A DNA stretch of 15,262 nt, from positions 1 through 15,262 of the forward strand of contig DBLZ01000053.1 in the NCBI GenBank assembly GCA_002297545.1, given 5' to 3'. A model generated the notes under the pieces. That model saw only the letters and a program-made list of their open reading frames with translations. It had not been told where the DNA came from and made no database searches. Within the stretch, counting starts at the first letter, position 1. Every line of letters begins with the position of its first letter. A program made the translations under genes and the position numbers. Source of the stretch: Prevotellaceae bacterium UBA711. Lineage in GTDB: Bacteria > Bacteroidota > Bacteroidia > Bacteroidales > Bacteroidaceae. Positions 7,474-13,768 of the stretch are shown here, piece by piece.

Positions 7474-8399
7474 ACCTGATAGACAACGTAAGGGCAACAC
7501 TGAAGAGCGCGGAGACGGAAGGGCCGTTTGAACTGTACGTGACACGCACGCCCGGATACTTGTGGGCATGCCTGTTCAAGCGGGCTGGCATACATCCTGT
7601 AACCGTCACACTTATGAGCATCATCATAGGCGCGGCCAGCGGATGGTTCTTCTACAGCGAGGAGTTGTGTATGAACTTAATCGGCATGGGGTTGCTGATA
7701 TGGGCCAACTGGTATGACTGCGCAGACGGGCAGCTGGCCCGCATGACCAACAAGCGCACTCTCATAGGACGCATACTGGATGGCTTCTGCGGCGACGTAT
7801 GGTTCTTCTTCATATACCTGTTCCTATGCCTGAGGCTCCAAGGTCACCACATACCTTTCACCGGGGTGAAATGGGGAATATGGATATGGCTGCTTGGCGC
7901 ATGGTCGGGACTGCGATGCCATGGACGCCAGTGCGCCATCGGCGACTATTACCGCAACATTCACCTGTACTTCCTGCTGGGACCAAAGAAAGCCGAGCTG
8001 GACTCCTCTGCCTCTATCAAGGAGGAAATGCGGCAGCTGAAGTGGAACAGCAGCGAATGGTTCCACAAGTTGTACCTGTATTTCTATGCGCGATACACCG
8101 CCTCCCAAGAGGCCCAGGTTCGGAATTTCGGACTGATGATGCAGAAGTTACGGGAGAAATATGGCGACGCACTGCCTCAGTCACTACGTGATGAATTCTG
8201 CAAGGGGAGCCGCCCCTTGATGCCGTTGACCAACATCCTGACGTTCGACACCAGGGTGATAGTATTGTTCTTAAGCATTGGCTTGGGCGTGCCTTGGGTG
8301 TACTTCGTCTTCGAATCCACGGTATTGGAGTTGGTGCGTTTCTACACTATCAGACAGCACGAGGACATCTGCAAGAAAATAATGGAACAATACACCTGA
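7470..8399 (+). CDS. CDP-alcohol phosphatidyltransferase family membrane protein
   Basis: An integral membrane enzyme of the CDP-OH_P_transf family, which joins an alcohol or lipid acceptor to the phospho-group of a CDP-activated partner, as in phospholipid head-group synthesis. The 309 residues include the signature: Asp83, Asp86-Gly87, Ala90-Arg91, Gly100, Asp104 and Asp109. The last two Asp are separated by four residues (DGFCGD) instead of the usual three. Hydrophobic segments lie near 43-62, 67-81, 110-121, a Gly/Trp-rich one near 131-150, and one near the C-terminus. The soluble region between about 155 and 260 is longer than in PgsA-type enzymes. The ATG overlaps the stop of the PdxA-like gene, implying translational coupling, and a cytidylyltransferase follows after 46 bp. 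The substrate cannot be read from the sequence; PgsA or a PI-synthase-like role is possible. Confidence 0.88.
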   Translation: MNLIDNVRATLKSAETEGPFELYVTRTPGYLWACLFKRAGIHPVTVTLMSIIIGAASGWFFYSEELCMNLIGMGLLIWANWYDCADGQLARMTNKRTLIGRILDGFCGDVWFFFIYLFLCLRLQGHHIPFTGVKWGIWIWLLGAWSGLRCHGRQCAIGDYYRNIHLYFLLGPKKAELDSSASIKEEMRQLKWNSSEWFHKLYLYFYARYTASQEAQVRNFGLMMQKLREKYGDALPQSLRDEFCKGSRPLMPLTNILTFDTRVIVLFLSIGLGVPWVYFVFESTVLELVRFYTIRQHEDICKKIMEQYT

Positions 8400-8445
8400 C
8401 CGTCCCCAGCAAGGACGGTGCACGTTACAGACATTTGACACGGGC

Positions 8446-9174
8446 ATGAACAGAAGCATCGCACTGATATTGGCAGGAGGCGTTGGCAGCAGGATGAAGA
8501 TCTCCACGCCCAAACAGTTCATGGTGGTGGACGGCCAGACCGTGCTCCAGCACACGATGCGGGCCTTTCAGCAACACCAGTTGGTCAACGCCATATACGT
8601 CGTGACCCCACCACAATGGCAGGATTACGTATGCCAGCAGGCACACGATGCCGGCATAGGCAAGTTCGTCACCTGCTTTGCTGCCGGTGAAAACAGCTTC
8701 CTCTCGGCGCGCAACGGCATCAATGCGCTGGCAGAGAAGGAGGACGGCAGCACCGTAGTTCTCATACATGATGCCGTAAGGCCGTTGGTGTCCCAAGACA
8801 TCATCAGCCGTAACATAGCAGTATGCCTGTCACGTGGCAATGCCATCACCGCACTGCCATCGCAAGAGAGCTACATGGTCATCTCGCGCAAAGCGGACGG
8901 CAACGATCGCGAGGTGGTATCCACGGAATACGTGCCACGCGAACAGTTGCTTAGGGCGCAGACACCACACACATTCCTGCTGCGAGACCTGTCCGCCATG
9001 ATGAGGCAAGCCGAGAAACGAGGGATAACCTACTCGCAGTCCATCTTCACGCTTGCCAACGAATTGGGACACGTGCCTCTGCATACAGCCGAGGGCGAAA
9101 AGATCAACTTCAAGCTCACCTACCCTTCGGACATCACCATATTCCAGGCCATCCTGCACGAAATGCAGGCATAG
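8446..9174 (+). CDS. IspD/TarI-like cytidylyltransferase
   Basis: A soluble nucleotidyltransferase that uses CTP to make a CDP-alcohol. It could be IspD (CDP-methylerythritol, isoprenoid pathway) or a TarI/Bcs1-type pentitol-phosphate enzyme. The 242 residues show the CTP-binding start ALILAGGVGSRM with Arg16 and Lys23 (STPKQF), HDAVRPLV at 108-115, Arg165 in the VPREQLLRAQTPHTF block, and Lys223 in NFKLTYPSD. The PREQLLRAQTP block is closer to TarI-like proteins than to classical IspD. Two IspD landmarks are changed: the Arg of GGxxRxxSV reads Ser in GENSFLS, and the TDDAS segment is replaced by YSQSIFTLA. It follows the CDP-alcohol transferase by 46 bp, suggesting that one enzyme makes the CDP-alcohol and the other uses it. 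Fold is sure; substrate is not. Confidence 0.85.
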   Translation: MNRSIALILAGGVGSRMKISTPKQFMVVDGQTVLQHTMRAFQQHQLVNAIYVVTPPQWQDYVCQQAHDAGIGKFVTCFAAGENSFLSARNGINALAEKEDGSTVVLIHDAVRPLVSQDIISRNIAVCLSRGNAITALPSQESYMVISRKADGNDREVVSTEYVPREQLLRAQTPHTFLLRDLSAMMRQAEKRGITYSQSIFTLANELGHVPLHTAEGEKINFKLTYPSDITIFQAILHEMQA

Positions 9175-9195
9175 GAGCGCCATACGACCATGCCC

Positions 9196-9225
9196 GTGCC
9201 GCAGCCGGCACCCATGCTGCGGCAT
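9196..9225 (+). other. Stem-loop after the cytidylyltransferase gene
   Basis: TGCCGCAGC (9197-9205) pairs perfectly with GCTGCGGCA (9216-9224) around a 10-nt loop, 22 bp after the stop codon. A G-T pair can extend it. There is no T-run, so it is either a weak or factor-assisted terminator or an mRNA-stabilising hairpin. Confidence 0.45.
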
Positions 9226-9280
9226 CATAGTGTACATGACACTCCTGGCAATACCCGACATTTTTCGCGACATACCGCAT

Positions 9281-9312
9281 TTGGCTTTGCCAATAATTGG
9301 CTTTGTCAATAA
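9281..9312. repeat. 16-bp tandem repeat, candidate operator
   Basis: TTGGCTTTGCCAATAA (9281-9296) is followed directly by TTGGCTTTGTCAATAA (9297-9312), one mismatch in 16. Each copy contains TTGGC-TTT-G(C/T)CAA, an inverted repeat that is perfect in the first copy. The second copy overlaps the promoter spacer of the sigma-54 activator gene, the usual place for an operator. The binding protein is unknown. Confidence 0.6.
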
Positions 9313-9327
9313 ATATCCTTACCTTTG
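9296..9327 (+). promoter_or_regulatory. Promoter of the sigma-54 activator operon
   Basis: -7 TACCTTTG (9320-9327) fits TAnnTTTG. The best -33 at the right distance is ATTG (9296-9299) with a 20-bp spacer, a three-of-four match. As with rlmN, the ATG (9337) begins 9 bp after the -7 box, so the mRNA would be nearly leaderless. Confidence 0.6.
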
Positions 9328-9336
9328 CACAAGCCT

Positions 9337-10629
9337 ATGAACACAACGAACCTGCAGGACATAAAGGCCAGATACAACATCGTGGGACGCGATGAGAAGT
9401 TGAATGCGGCACTGGATACAGCCATACAAGTGGCGCGTACAGATCTGAGTGTGCTCATACAGGGCGAAAGCGGTGTTGGTAAGGAGATTATCCCCCGCAT
9501 CATACATGACAGCAGCCTGCGCAAGACCAAACGCTACATCGCCATCAACTGCGGCAGCATACCGGAGGGCACGATCGACTCTGAACTATTCGGCCATGAG
9601 AAAGGCTCCTACACAGGAGCCATTGACGAACGTGAGGGATACTTTGGCGCCGCAGACGGCGGCACGTTGTTTATGGACGAAGTAGGTGAGTTGCCCATGA
9701 CCACACAAGCACGTCTGCTCCGTGTTCTGGAGACAGGCGAATATCTGCGTGTGGGAAGCGACGAACCGCGACGCACCAACGTACGCATAGTGGCAGCCAC
9801 CAATGTGGACATTCCCAATGCCATACGCGAGGGCAAGTTCCGAGAAGACCTGTACTACCGTCTGTGCACCATCAACATACAGGTCCCCCCGTTGCGCGAA
9901 CGTGGAATGGACAGCATTCTGCTGTTCAAGCTATTTGCCATGACCACGGCACAGAAGTATCACATTCCCGAACCCATACGTCTCAGCCCCGAGGGGGAAC
10001 GCACGGTGATGGGCTACAAATGGCCAGGCAATGTGCGCCAGTTGAAGAACCTCGTAGAGCAAATGAGCATTCTGGAACAGGGCGTCCAGGTTACACCCGA
10101 GGTACTCCACCGCTATGGCATCATCGAGGGACAGGGCGAGAGCTTTGCCATATCGCGTATATATAATAAGGTAAACAAAGACAACGAGGAGCACAGGGAC
10201 TGGGCAACCGAAATCAAGTGGCTGGCAAGTGCCGTAATGAAGCTCCGCACCGAAGTGGACGAGCTCAAGAAGCACATCACGCTTGAACAAGAGAACCGTC
10301 AGACAATGCCCTTGCAACTGGAGGATCAGAGTACCATCATGGTACCGATGGACAGCAATCCCCTCATTACCACGGCAACGCCATCAAGTGTACATCAGCC
10401 ATCTTCCACTTCCATCTACACCGCTCCCAATAACATGAACCTCCAATCCTACGATGATATAGAGGAAGTCAACGAAGAGGAGAACCTCAACCTGGAAGAG
10501 ATGGAAAAGCGCAACATAATACGAGCCTTGCAATCCAGTCACAACAGACGCAAGGTGGCAGCCCAGATGCTGGGCATCAGTGAACGTACGCTATACAGAA
10601 AGATCAAAGACTATGGCATCGAAGAATAA
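9337..10629 (+). CDS. Sigma-54-dependent transcriptional activator without sensory domain
   Basis: A bacterial enhancer-binding protein that hydrolyses ATP to open promoters held by RpoN RNA polymerase. The AAA+ domain begins almost at the N-terminus (IVGRDEKL at 15-22): Walker A GESGVGKE 43-50, sigma-54 contact loop GSYTGA 90-95 (usually GAFTGA), Walker B GGTLFMDE 108-115, ELFGHEKG, LYYRL and WPGNVRQL 229-236. A long acidic, low-complexity linker leads to a Fis-type helix-turn-helix (RKVAAQMLGISERTLYRKIKDYG). There is no receiver, GAF or PAS domain, so activity must be set by expression, a partner protein or the linker. The ATG at 9337 is chosen over the in-frame TTG at 9325, which lies in the -7 box. 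lptE follows after 1 bp. Conserved neighbours suggest control of envelope functions, but its targets cannot be read here. Confidence 0.94.
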   Translation: MNTTNLQDIKARYNIVGRDEKLNAALDTAIQVARTDLSVLIQGESGVGKEIIPRIIHDSSLRKTKRYIAINCGSIPEGTIDSELFGHEKGSYTGAIDEREGYFGAADGGTLFMDEVGELPMTTQARLLRVLETGEYLRVGSDEPRRTNVRIVAATNVDIPNAIREGKFREDLYYRLCTINIQVPPLRERGMDSILLFKLFAMTTAQKYHIPEPIRLSPEGERTVMGYKWPGNVRQLKNLVEQMSILEQGVQVTPEVLHRYGIIEGQGESFAISRIYNKVNKDNEEHRDWATEIKWLASAVMKLRTEVDELKKHITLEQENRQTMPLQLEDQSTIMVPMDSNPLITTATPSSVHQPSSTSIYTAPNNMNLQSYDDIEEVNEEENLNLEEMEKRNIIRALQSSHNRRKVAAQMLGISERTLYRKIKDYGIEE

Positions 10630-10630
10630 T

Positions 10631-11176
10631 ATGACATTCACCGTAACACGTAAGCGGATGTGGGGAATGACAATAGCCTTCGTGTGCACCTTCATCTCTG
10701 TCACCATGCTTTGCACAGCATGTGCCATCAAGTTGCAGTTCAACGGAGCAAGCATAGACTACTCACAGACCAAAACCATACAAATAGGCAACTTCCCCAT
10801 CCGAAGTACCTACGTATGGGCACCGATGCAAGCCATCTTTCAGAACCAGCTTACCGACATCTACGCCCGTCAGACACGACTGCAGCAGGTCAAGCGCAAC
10901 GGCGACCTCATCCTGGAGGGTGAGATCGTAGGCTTCGACCAATTCAACAAAGGCGTCTCCAACAGCGGCTACTCCAATCAAGTGCAACTGAAAATGACCG
11001 TCAACGTCAGATACACCAACAACAAGAAACACGAAGAGGACTTTGAGCAGAAGTTCACCGCCACTTCCACCTACGACGCTACACAGCAACTGGTCAACGT
11101 GCAGGAAGAACTCGTCACACAAATGTGCAAGGACATCACCGACCAGATATTCAATGCCACGGTAGCCAACTGGTAG
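10631..11176 (+). CDS. lptE: LptE-like outer-membrane lipoprotein (LPS assembly)
   Basis: LptE plugs the LptD barrel and helps place lipopolysaccharide in the outer leaflet of the outer membrane. The 181-residue product has a basic start (TRKRMWG), a hydrophobic stretch (MTIAFVCTFISVTMLC) and a lipobox ending TAC, then AIKLQFNGASIDYSQTKTIQIGNFPIRS, the pattern of Bacteroidetes LptE-family proteins. The body alternates strands (GDLILEGEIVGFDQF, NQVQLKMTVNVRYT) and ends with a helix (ITDQIFNATVANW), consistent with the LptE fold. The start at 10631 lies 1 bp after the stop of the activator gene (TAATATG), so the two are probably translated together. ATG 10658 is an alternative start that keeps the signal peptide. 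Family assignment rests on signal, length and context. Confidence 0.85.
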   Translation: MTFTVTRKRMWGMTIAFVCTFISVTMLCTACAIKLQFNGASIDYSQTKTIQIGNFPIRSTYVWAPMQAIFQNQLTDIYARQTRLQQVKRNGDLILEGEIVGFDQFNKGVSNSGYSNQVQLKMTVNVRYTNNKKHEEDFEQKFTATSTYDATQQLVNVQEELVTQMCKDITDQIFNATVANW

Positions 11177-11222
11177 CTATAGCATTGCATTCCTCCACCA
11201 GCGAAGCAGAAAGAACAACCAC

Positions 11223-11948
11223 ATGGGCAAACAGGTCATAGACTATATAAGGCAGCCGGAAAGCCTCGATCACCAGGCACTGGAGCATCTCCGCGGCATA
11301 GTAGAGAAATATCCCTACTACCATGCCGCCCGCATCCTCCTTGTGCGTACACTGTACCAGATGCACGATTCGGCATTTGACGAACAGTTGCGCAAGGCCG
11401 CCATCTATGTACCTTCACGCCAGACGCTCTTCCAGATGTTCCAGATGCCCTCAATCACTCCGGACTCTCCGGTCAAAAGGACATCGCATGCGGCTGAAGC
11501 AGCAGAAAGTGCACAACGCACCGACTCCCTGATAGACTCCTTCCTGGACACCATCCCACAGCAAAGTCCCAACGCTCCACGCATCATAGATGCCACAGTG
11601 GACTACATGGCCTACCTCATGCAGGTGGAAACAGGCAACAACAACACCAGCATTCCCAGAATGGCAGGTGAGGACTACATCGACGACTTCCTCACTAAGA
11701 ACGAAGGACGCTTTGACCTCGAAGACCTTCCTGCCGAAGAAACGCCACGTACCATACAGGAGCCACAGAACGACGTAGGAAACGGCGTTTTGACCGAGGC
11801 GATGGCCCGCATTTACATCAAACAAGGCAAATATGACAAGGCTATTGAAATTATTGAGCGCATTTCCTTGAAATATCCGAAAAAAAATCGTTACTTTGCA
11901 GACCAAGTACGCTTTCTCGAGAAACTAATCATAAATCAACAATCGTAA
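11223..11948 (+). CDS. Tetratricopeptide-repeat-containing protein of unknown role
   Basis: A 241-residue soluble protein with no signal peptide. The N-terminal region is helical and TPR-like (HLRGIVEKYPYYHAARILLV, 24-43). The middle is polar and probably disordered (TSHAAEAAESAQRTDS). The C-terminus has a clear TPR-type hairpin (TEAMARIYIKQGKYDKAIEI) followed by a helix, ERISLKYPKKNRYFADQVRF. It lies 46 bp after lptE and 1 bp before secG. Its position between an LPS-assembly and a secretion gene hints at an envelope-related scaffold, but nothing in the sequence proves this. I recognise it only as a Bacteroidetes conserved hypothetical. Confidence 0.8.
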   Translation: MGKQVIDYIRQPESLDHQALEHLRGIVEKYPYYHAARILLVRTLYQMHDSAFDEQLRKAAIYVPSRQTLFQMFQMPSITPDSPVKRTSHAAEAAESAQRTDSLIDSFLDTIPQQSPNAPRIIDATVDYMAYLMQVETGNNNTSIPRMAGEDYIDDFLTKNEGRFDLEDLPAEETPRTIQEPQNDVGNGVLTEAMARIYIKQGKYDKAIEIIERISLKYPKKNRYFADQVRFLEKLIINQQS

Positions 11949-11949
11949 T

Positions 11950-12288
11950 ATGTACACAACCATCATCATTCTAATCATCCTGACCAGCATCCTCATGTGC
12001 TTGGTCGTATTGATTCAAGAGAGCAAGGGCGGCGGGCTGGCTGCCGCATACGCAAGCGGCAACACTCTGTTGGGCGCACCCAAAACCACCAACATCATCG
12101 AGAAAATCACTTGGGGACTGGCAATCGCCATGATCGTCCTCTCTATCGCAAGCACCATGTTCCTGCCTCAGACAAGCCAGGGCGTAGATAGCGTATTGCA
12201 GATGGAGCAGCCGACAACGGCAACACCTTCCATGCCTGCCACTACCACCACCGCCCCCGTCACCCCCGACAGCAACTCTGTCAACTAA
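11950..12288 (+). CDS. secG: SecG, preprotein translocase subunit
   Basis: A small inner-membrane subunit of the SecYEG channel that assists SecA-driven export. The 112 residues contain two transmembrane helices (about 3-22, TIIILIILTSILMCLVVLIQ, and about 55-72) joined by the typical Gly/Ala-rich loop ESKGGGLAAAYASGNTLLG with a conserved KGGGL. A Thr/Pro-rich tail of about 30 residues (PTTATPSMPATTTTAPVTP) follows the second helix, a common addition in Bacteroidetes. The start overlaps TAATATG, 1 bp after the upstream TPR gene, indicating co-translation. Confidence 0.95.
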   Translation: MYTTIIILIILTSILMCLVVLIQESKGGGLAAAYASGNTLLGAPKTTNIIEKITWGLAIAMIVLSIASTMFLPQTSQGVDSVLQMEQPTTATPSMPATTTTAPVTPDSNSVN

Positions 12289-12337
12289 GTCCCGGAATAC
12301 GATAAGGAAGACCACCACCCATTATCCATCGGACACC

Positions 12338-13204
12338 ATGATACTGATAGCAGACAGCGGCTCCACAAAGACGGAGTGGATAACATCGGAAGCTACTGCT
12401 ACAACACGAGGCATCAATCCCGTGCGCGACACCAAGGAAAACATCCAAATGGTGATTGGCACGGAAGTGATGCCTCAACTATGTAGTGGCGATTGGCATG
12501 GCACAGACGAACACACACCAAACGATACGGCACATCAGATAACGCAGGTACATTTCTATGGCGCCGGTTGCATCCGGCCCTTCTCCCAGAGCGTGAGCGA
12601 CGTACTTGGCCAGACGTTCCCCTCGGCATCCATCCATGTCTACAGCGACCTGCTGGGAGCCGCCAGAGCCCTCTGCGGCAACGAAGAAGGCATTGCCTGT
12701 ATCTTGGGCACCGGCAGCAATTCGTGCCTATGCAACCACGGAGAGATCATACGCAACATATCCCCGCTGGGATACATTTTGGGCGACGAAGGCAGTGGGG
12801 CCGTACTGGGACGCCTCCTTCTGTCTGAAATGGCAAAAGGAACCATGCAAGAGCTATGGCCCGTGTTCTCCAGGCAATACAACATGACCATGCCAGACGT
12901 TATATCCAAGGTATATCGCCAGACACAGGCCAATCGCTTTTTGGCATCCATCACCCCATTCATAAAGGAACACATCCATCTGCCACACGTCAGGCACATG
13001 GTGACGACCGAGTTCACACGCTTCCTGCAAAGAAATGTCCTACCCTATGGCCGCACGGATTTGCCTGTTAACTTCGTGGGAGGCATTGCCAACCATTTTA
13101 CGGACGAAATCAGGACAGCATGCGGGCTGTGCGGCCTCGAAATGGGCAAAGTCATTGCCAAACCCGCGAAAAACATGCTCAAATACCACATTCATGCTGT
13201 TTAA
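12338..13204 (+). CDS. BadF/BadG-type ATPase, N-acetylglucosamine-kinase-like
   Basis: A sugar-kinase-like protein of the actin/hexokinase ATPase superfamily, BadF/BadG/BcrA/BcrD group, which includes GlcNAc and MurNAc kinases. Of the 288 residues, ADSGSTKTEW (5-14) is the first phosphate-binding loop, SDLLGAARAL (103-112) carries the likely catalytic-base Asp104, ILGTGSNS (122-129) is the second phosphate loop, and LGDEGSGAVLG (148-158) is a strong family signature. The C-terminal VNFVGGIANHF fits the adenosine-binding region. No signal peptide, so it is cytoplasmic. It follows secG by 49 bp and ends the operon. A role in amino-sugar salvage is the best guess. It could work with the glycosidases at the left of the window, but they are far away. 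Confidence 0.87.
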   Translation: MILIADSGSTKTEWITSEATATTRGINPVRDTKENIQMVIGTEVMPQLCSGDWHGTDEHTPNDTAHQITQVHFYGAGCIRPFSQSVSDVLGQTFPSASIHVYSDLLGAARALCGNEEGIACILGTGSNSCLCNHGEIIRNISPLGYILGDEGSGAVLGRLLLSEMAKGTMQELWPVFSRQYNMTMPDVISKVYRQTQANRFLASITPFIKEHIHLPHVRHMVTTEFTRFLQRNVLPYGRTDLPVNFVGGIANHFTDEIRTACGLCGLEMGKVIAKPAKNMLKYHIHAV

Positions 13205-13216
13205 CATATAAATAAG

Positions 13217-13248
13217 TTTGGTACTTAGGCAAAATAGCGTTAACTTTG
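13217..13248 (+). promoter_or_regulatory. Bacteroidetes promoter with no gene behind it
   Basis: -33 TTTG (13217-13220), 20-bp spacer, -7 TAACTTTG (13241-13248), a full match. It reads toward the terminator at 13306-13343, with no ORF between. The 12-mer TTTGGTACTTAG is identical to the GH109 promoter's -33 region. Confidence 0.75.
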
Positions 13249-13252
13249 TTGC

Positions 13253-13343
13253 AACGTTTATAGAAAACAATCTTTTTACCTTAAACGAACTAATACCTAA
13301 AGGATAATGTAAGGTCGCTGTGAAGCGACCTTACATTTATTTT
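13253..13343 (+). ncRNA. Candidate small RNA of about 90 nt
   Basis: Bounded by a full promoter match ending at 13248 and a strong intrinsic terminator ending near 13343. The estimated start is about 13252-13255. The first 50 nt are A/U-rich and look unstructured (for example ACAATCTTTTTACC). There is no ORF: the only ATG (13307-13309) is followed at once by TAA. The next gene downstream is on the other strand. It matches no RNA family I know. It might instead be the leader of a gene whose coding part was lost. Confidence 0.55.
13306..13343 (+). terminator. Strong intrinsic terminator
   Basis: AATGTAAGGTCGCT (13306-13319) pairs without mismatch with AGCGACCTTACATT (13324-13337), a 14-bp stem with loop GTGA, followed by TATTTT. 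It would end the candidate small RNA and any read-through from the BadF-type gene. Confidence 0.9.
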
Positions 13344-13536
13344 AAGGCGTTCCTGCCCTACCCTTATGCAAGAGAAGTTCGAACCATCGAAAACAAGCCA
13401 TGAAACCTGCCGCCCTTCCTGCTACGACCTATGTCAACTAAGCACCGGAAGCGTAACGACAAACATGTCCTTCTTCGTAGCCGGAACATGCGCCCCACGG
13501 AGACAGTCTCATTACCACACATTGCATCGGGTGAAT
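13344..13536. other. Intergenic stretch without recognisable features
   Basis: Between the terminator and array 2 I see no convincing gene, promoter or hairpin. A 64-codon open frame (13366-13560, plus) runs into the repeat array and has no recognisable domain, start context or promoter. Confidence 0.6.
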
Positions 13537-13624
13537 AAACCGGTTCTTGAATCTGTATAAACCGGTTCTTCTATGCGCAATAACCGGTTCTCTCATACCG
13601 ATAAACCGGATTATTTCGGCCTAA
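13537..13624. repeat. 22-bp-period array, four units around AACCGGTT (array 2)
   Basis: Cores start exactly 22 bp apart: AACCGGTT at 13538, 13560 and 13582, and AACCGGAT at 13604. The first two are followed by CTT and the third by CTC; the rest of each unit varies. GCGCAATAACCGGTTC (13575-13590) is the exact reverse complement of 2471-2486 in array 1, so the arrays are the same element in opposite orientation. It lies between the 3' ends of the BadF-type kinase and the CNNM gene. Function unknown. Confidence 0.82.
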
Positions 13625-13684
13625 CCACATAGAGAGATAATCACAACCTCATGAGACCGCAGGCCAAATGCCACGGGACGTCAT

Positions 13685-13706
13685 AAAAAAAAGCAAGGGG
13701 CCCCGC
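13685..13706 (-). terminator. Probable terminator of the CNNM gene
   Basis: On the minus strand a short GC-rich hairpin (GCGGG, loop GCCC, CTTGC, using two G-U pairs; 13706-13693) is followed by eight T (13692-13685), 62 bp past the CNNM stop. The T-run is convincing, the stem is weak. Confidence 0.5.
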
Positions 13707-13768
13707 CGACAAGCATGGCATACACCACAAAACCACAGCGGCAGTTGCATCGGCACCCATCCTATCAG

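Noticed and set aside
9206..9219. GG-N10-GC pattern resembling a sigma-54 -24/-12 promoter before the activator gene
   Set aside because: CGGCAC-N5-CTGC mismatches the consensus at two of the informative bases and lies inside a stem-loop that explains its GC-rich sequence.
13366..13560. A 64-codon plus-strand ORF in the convergent gap
   Set aside because: It sits behind a strong terminator, ends inside the repeat array and has no similarity or start signals.
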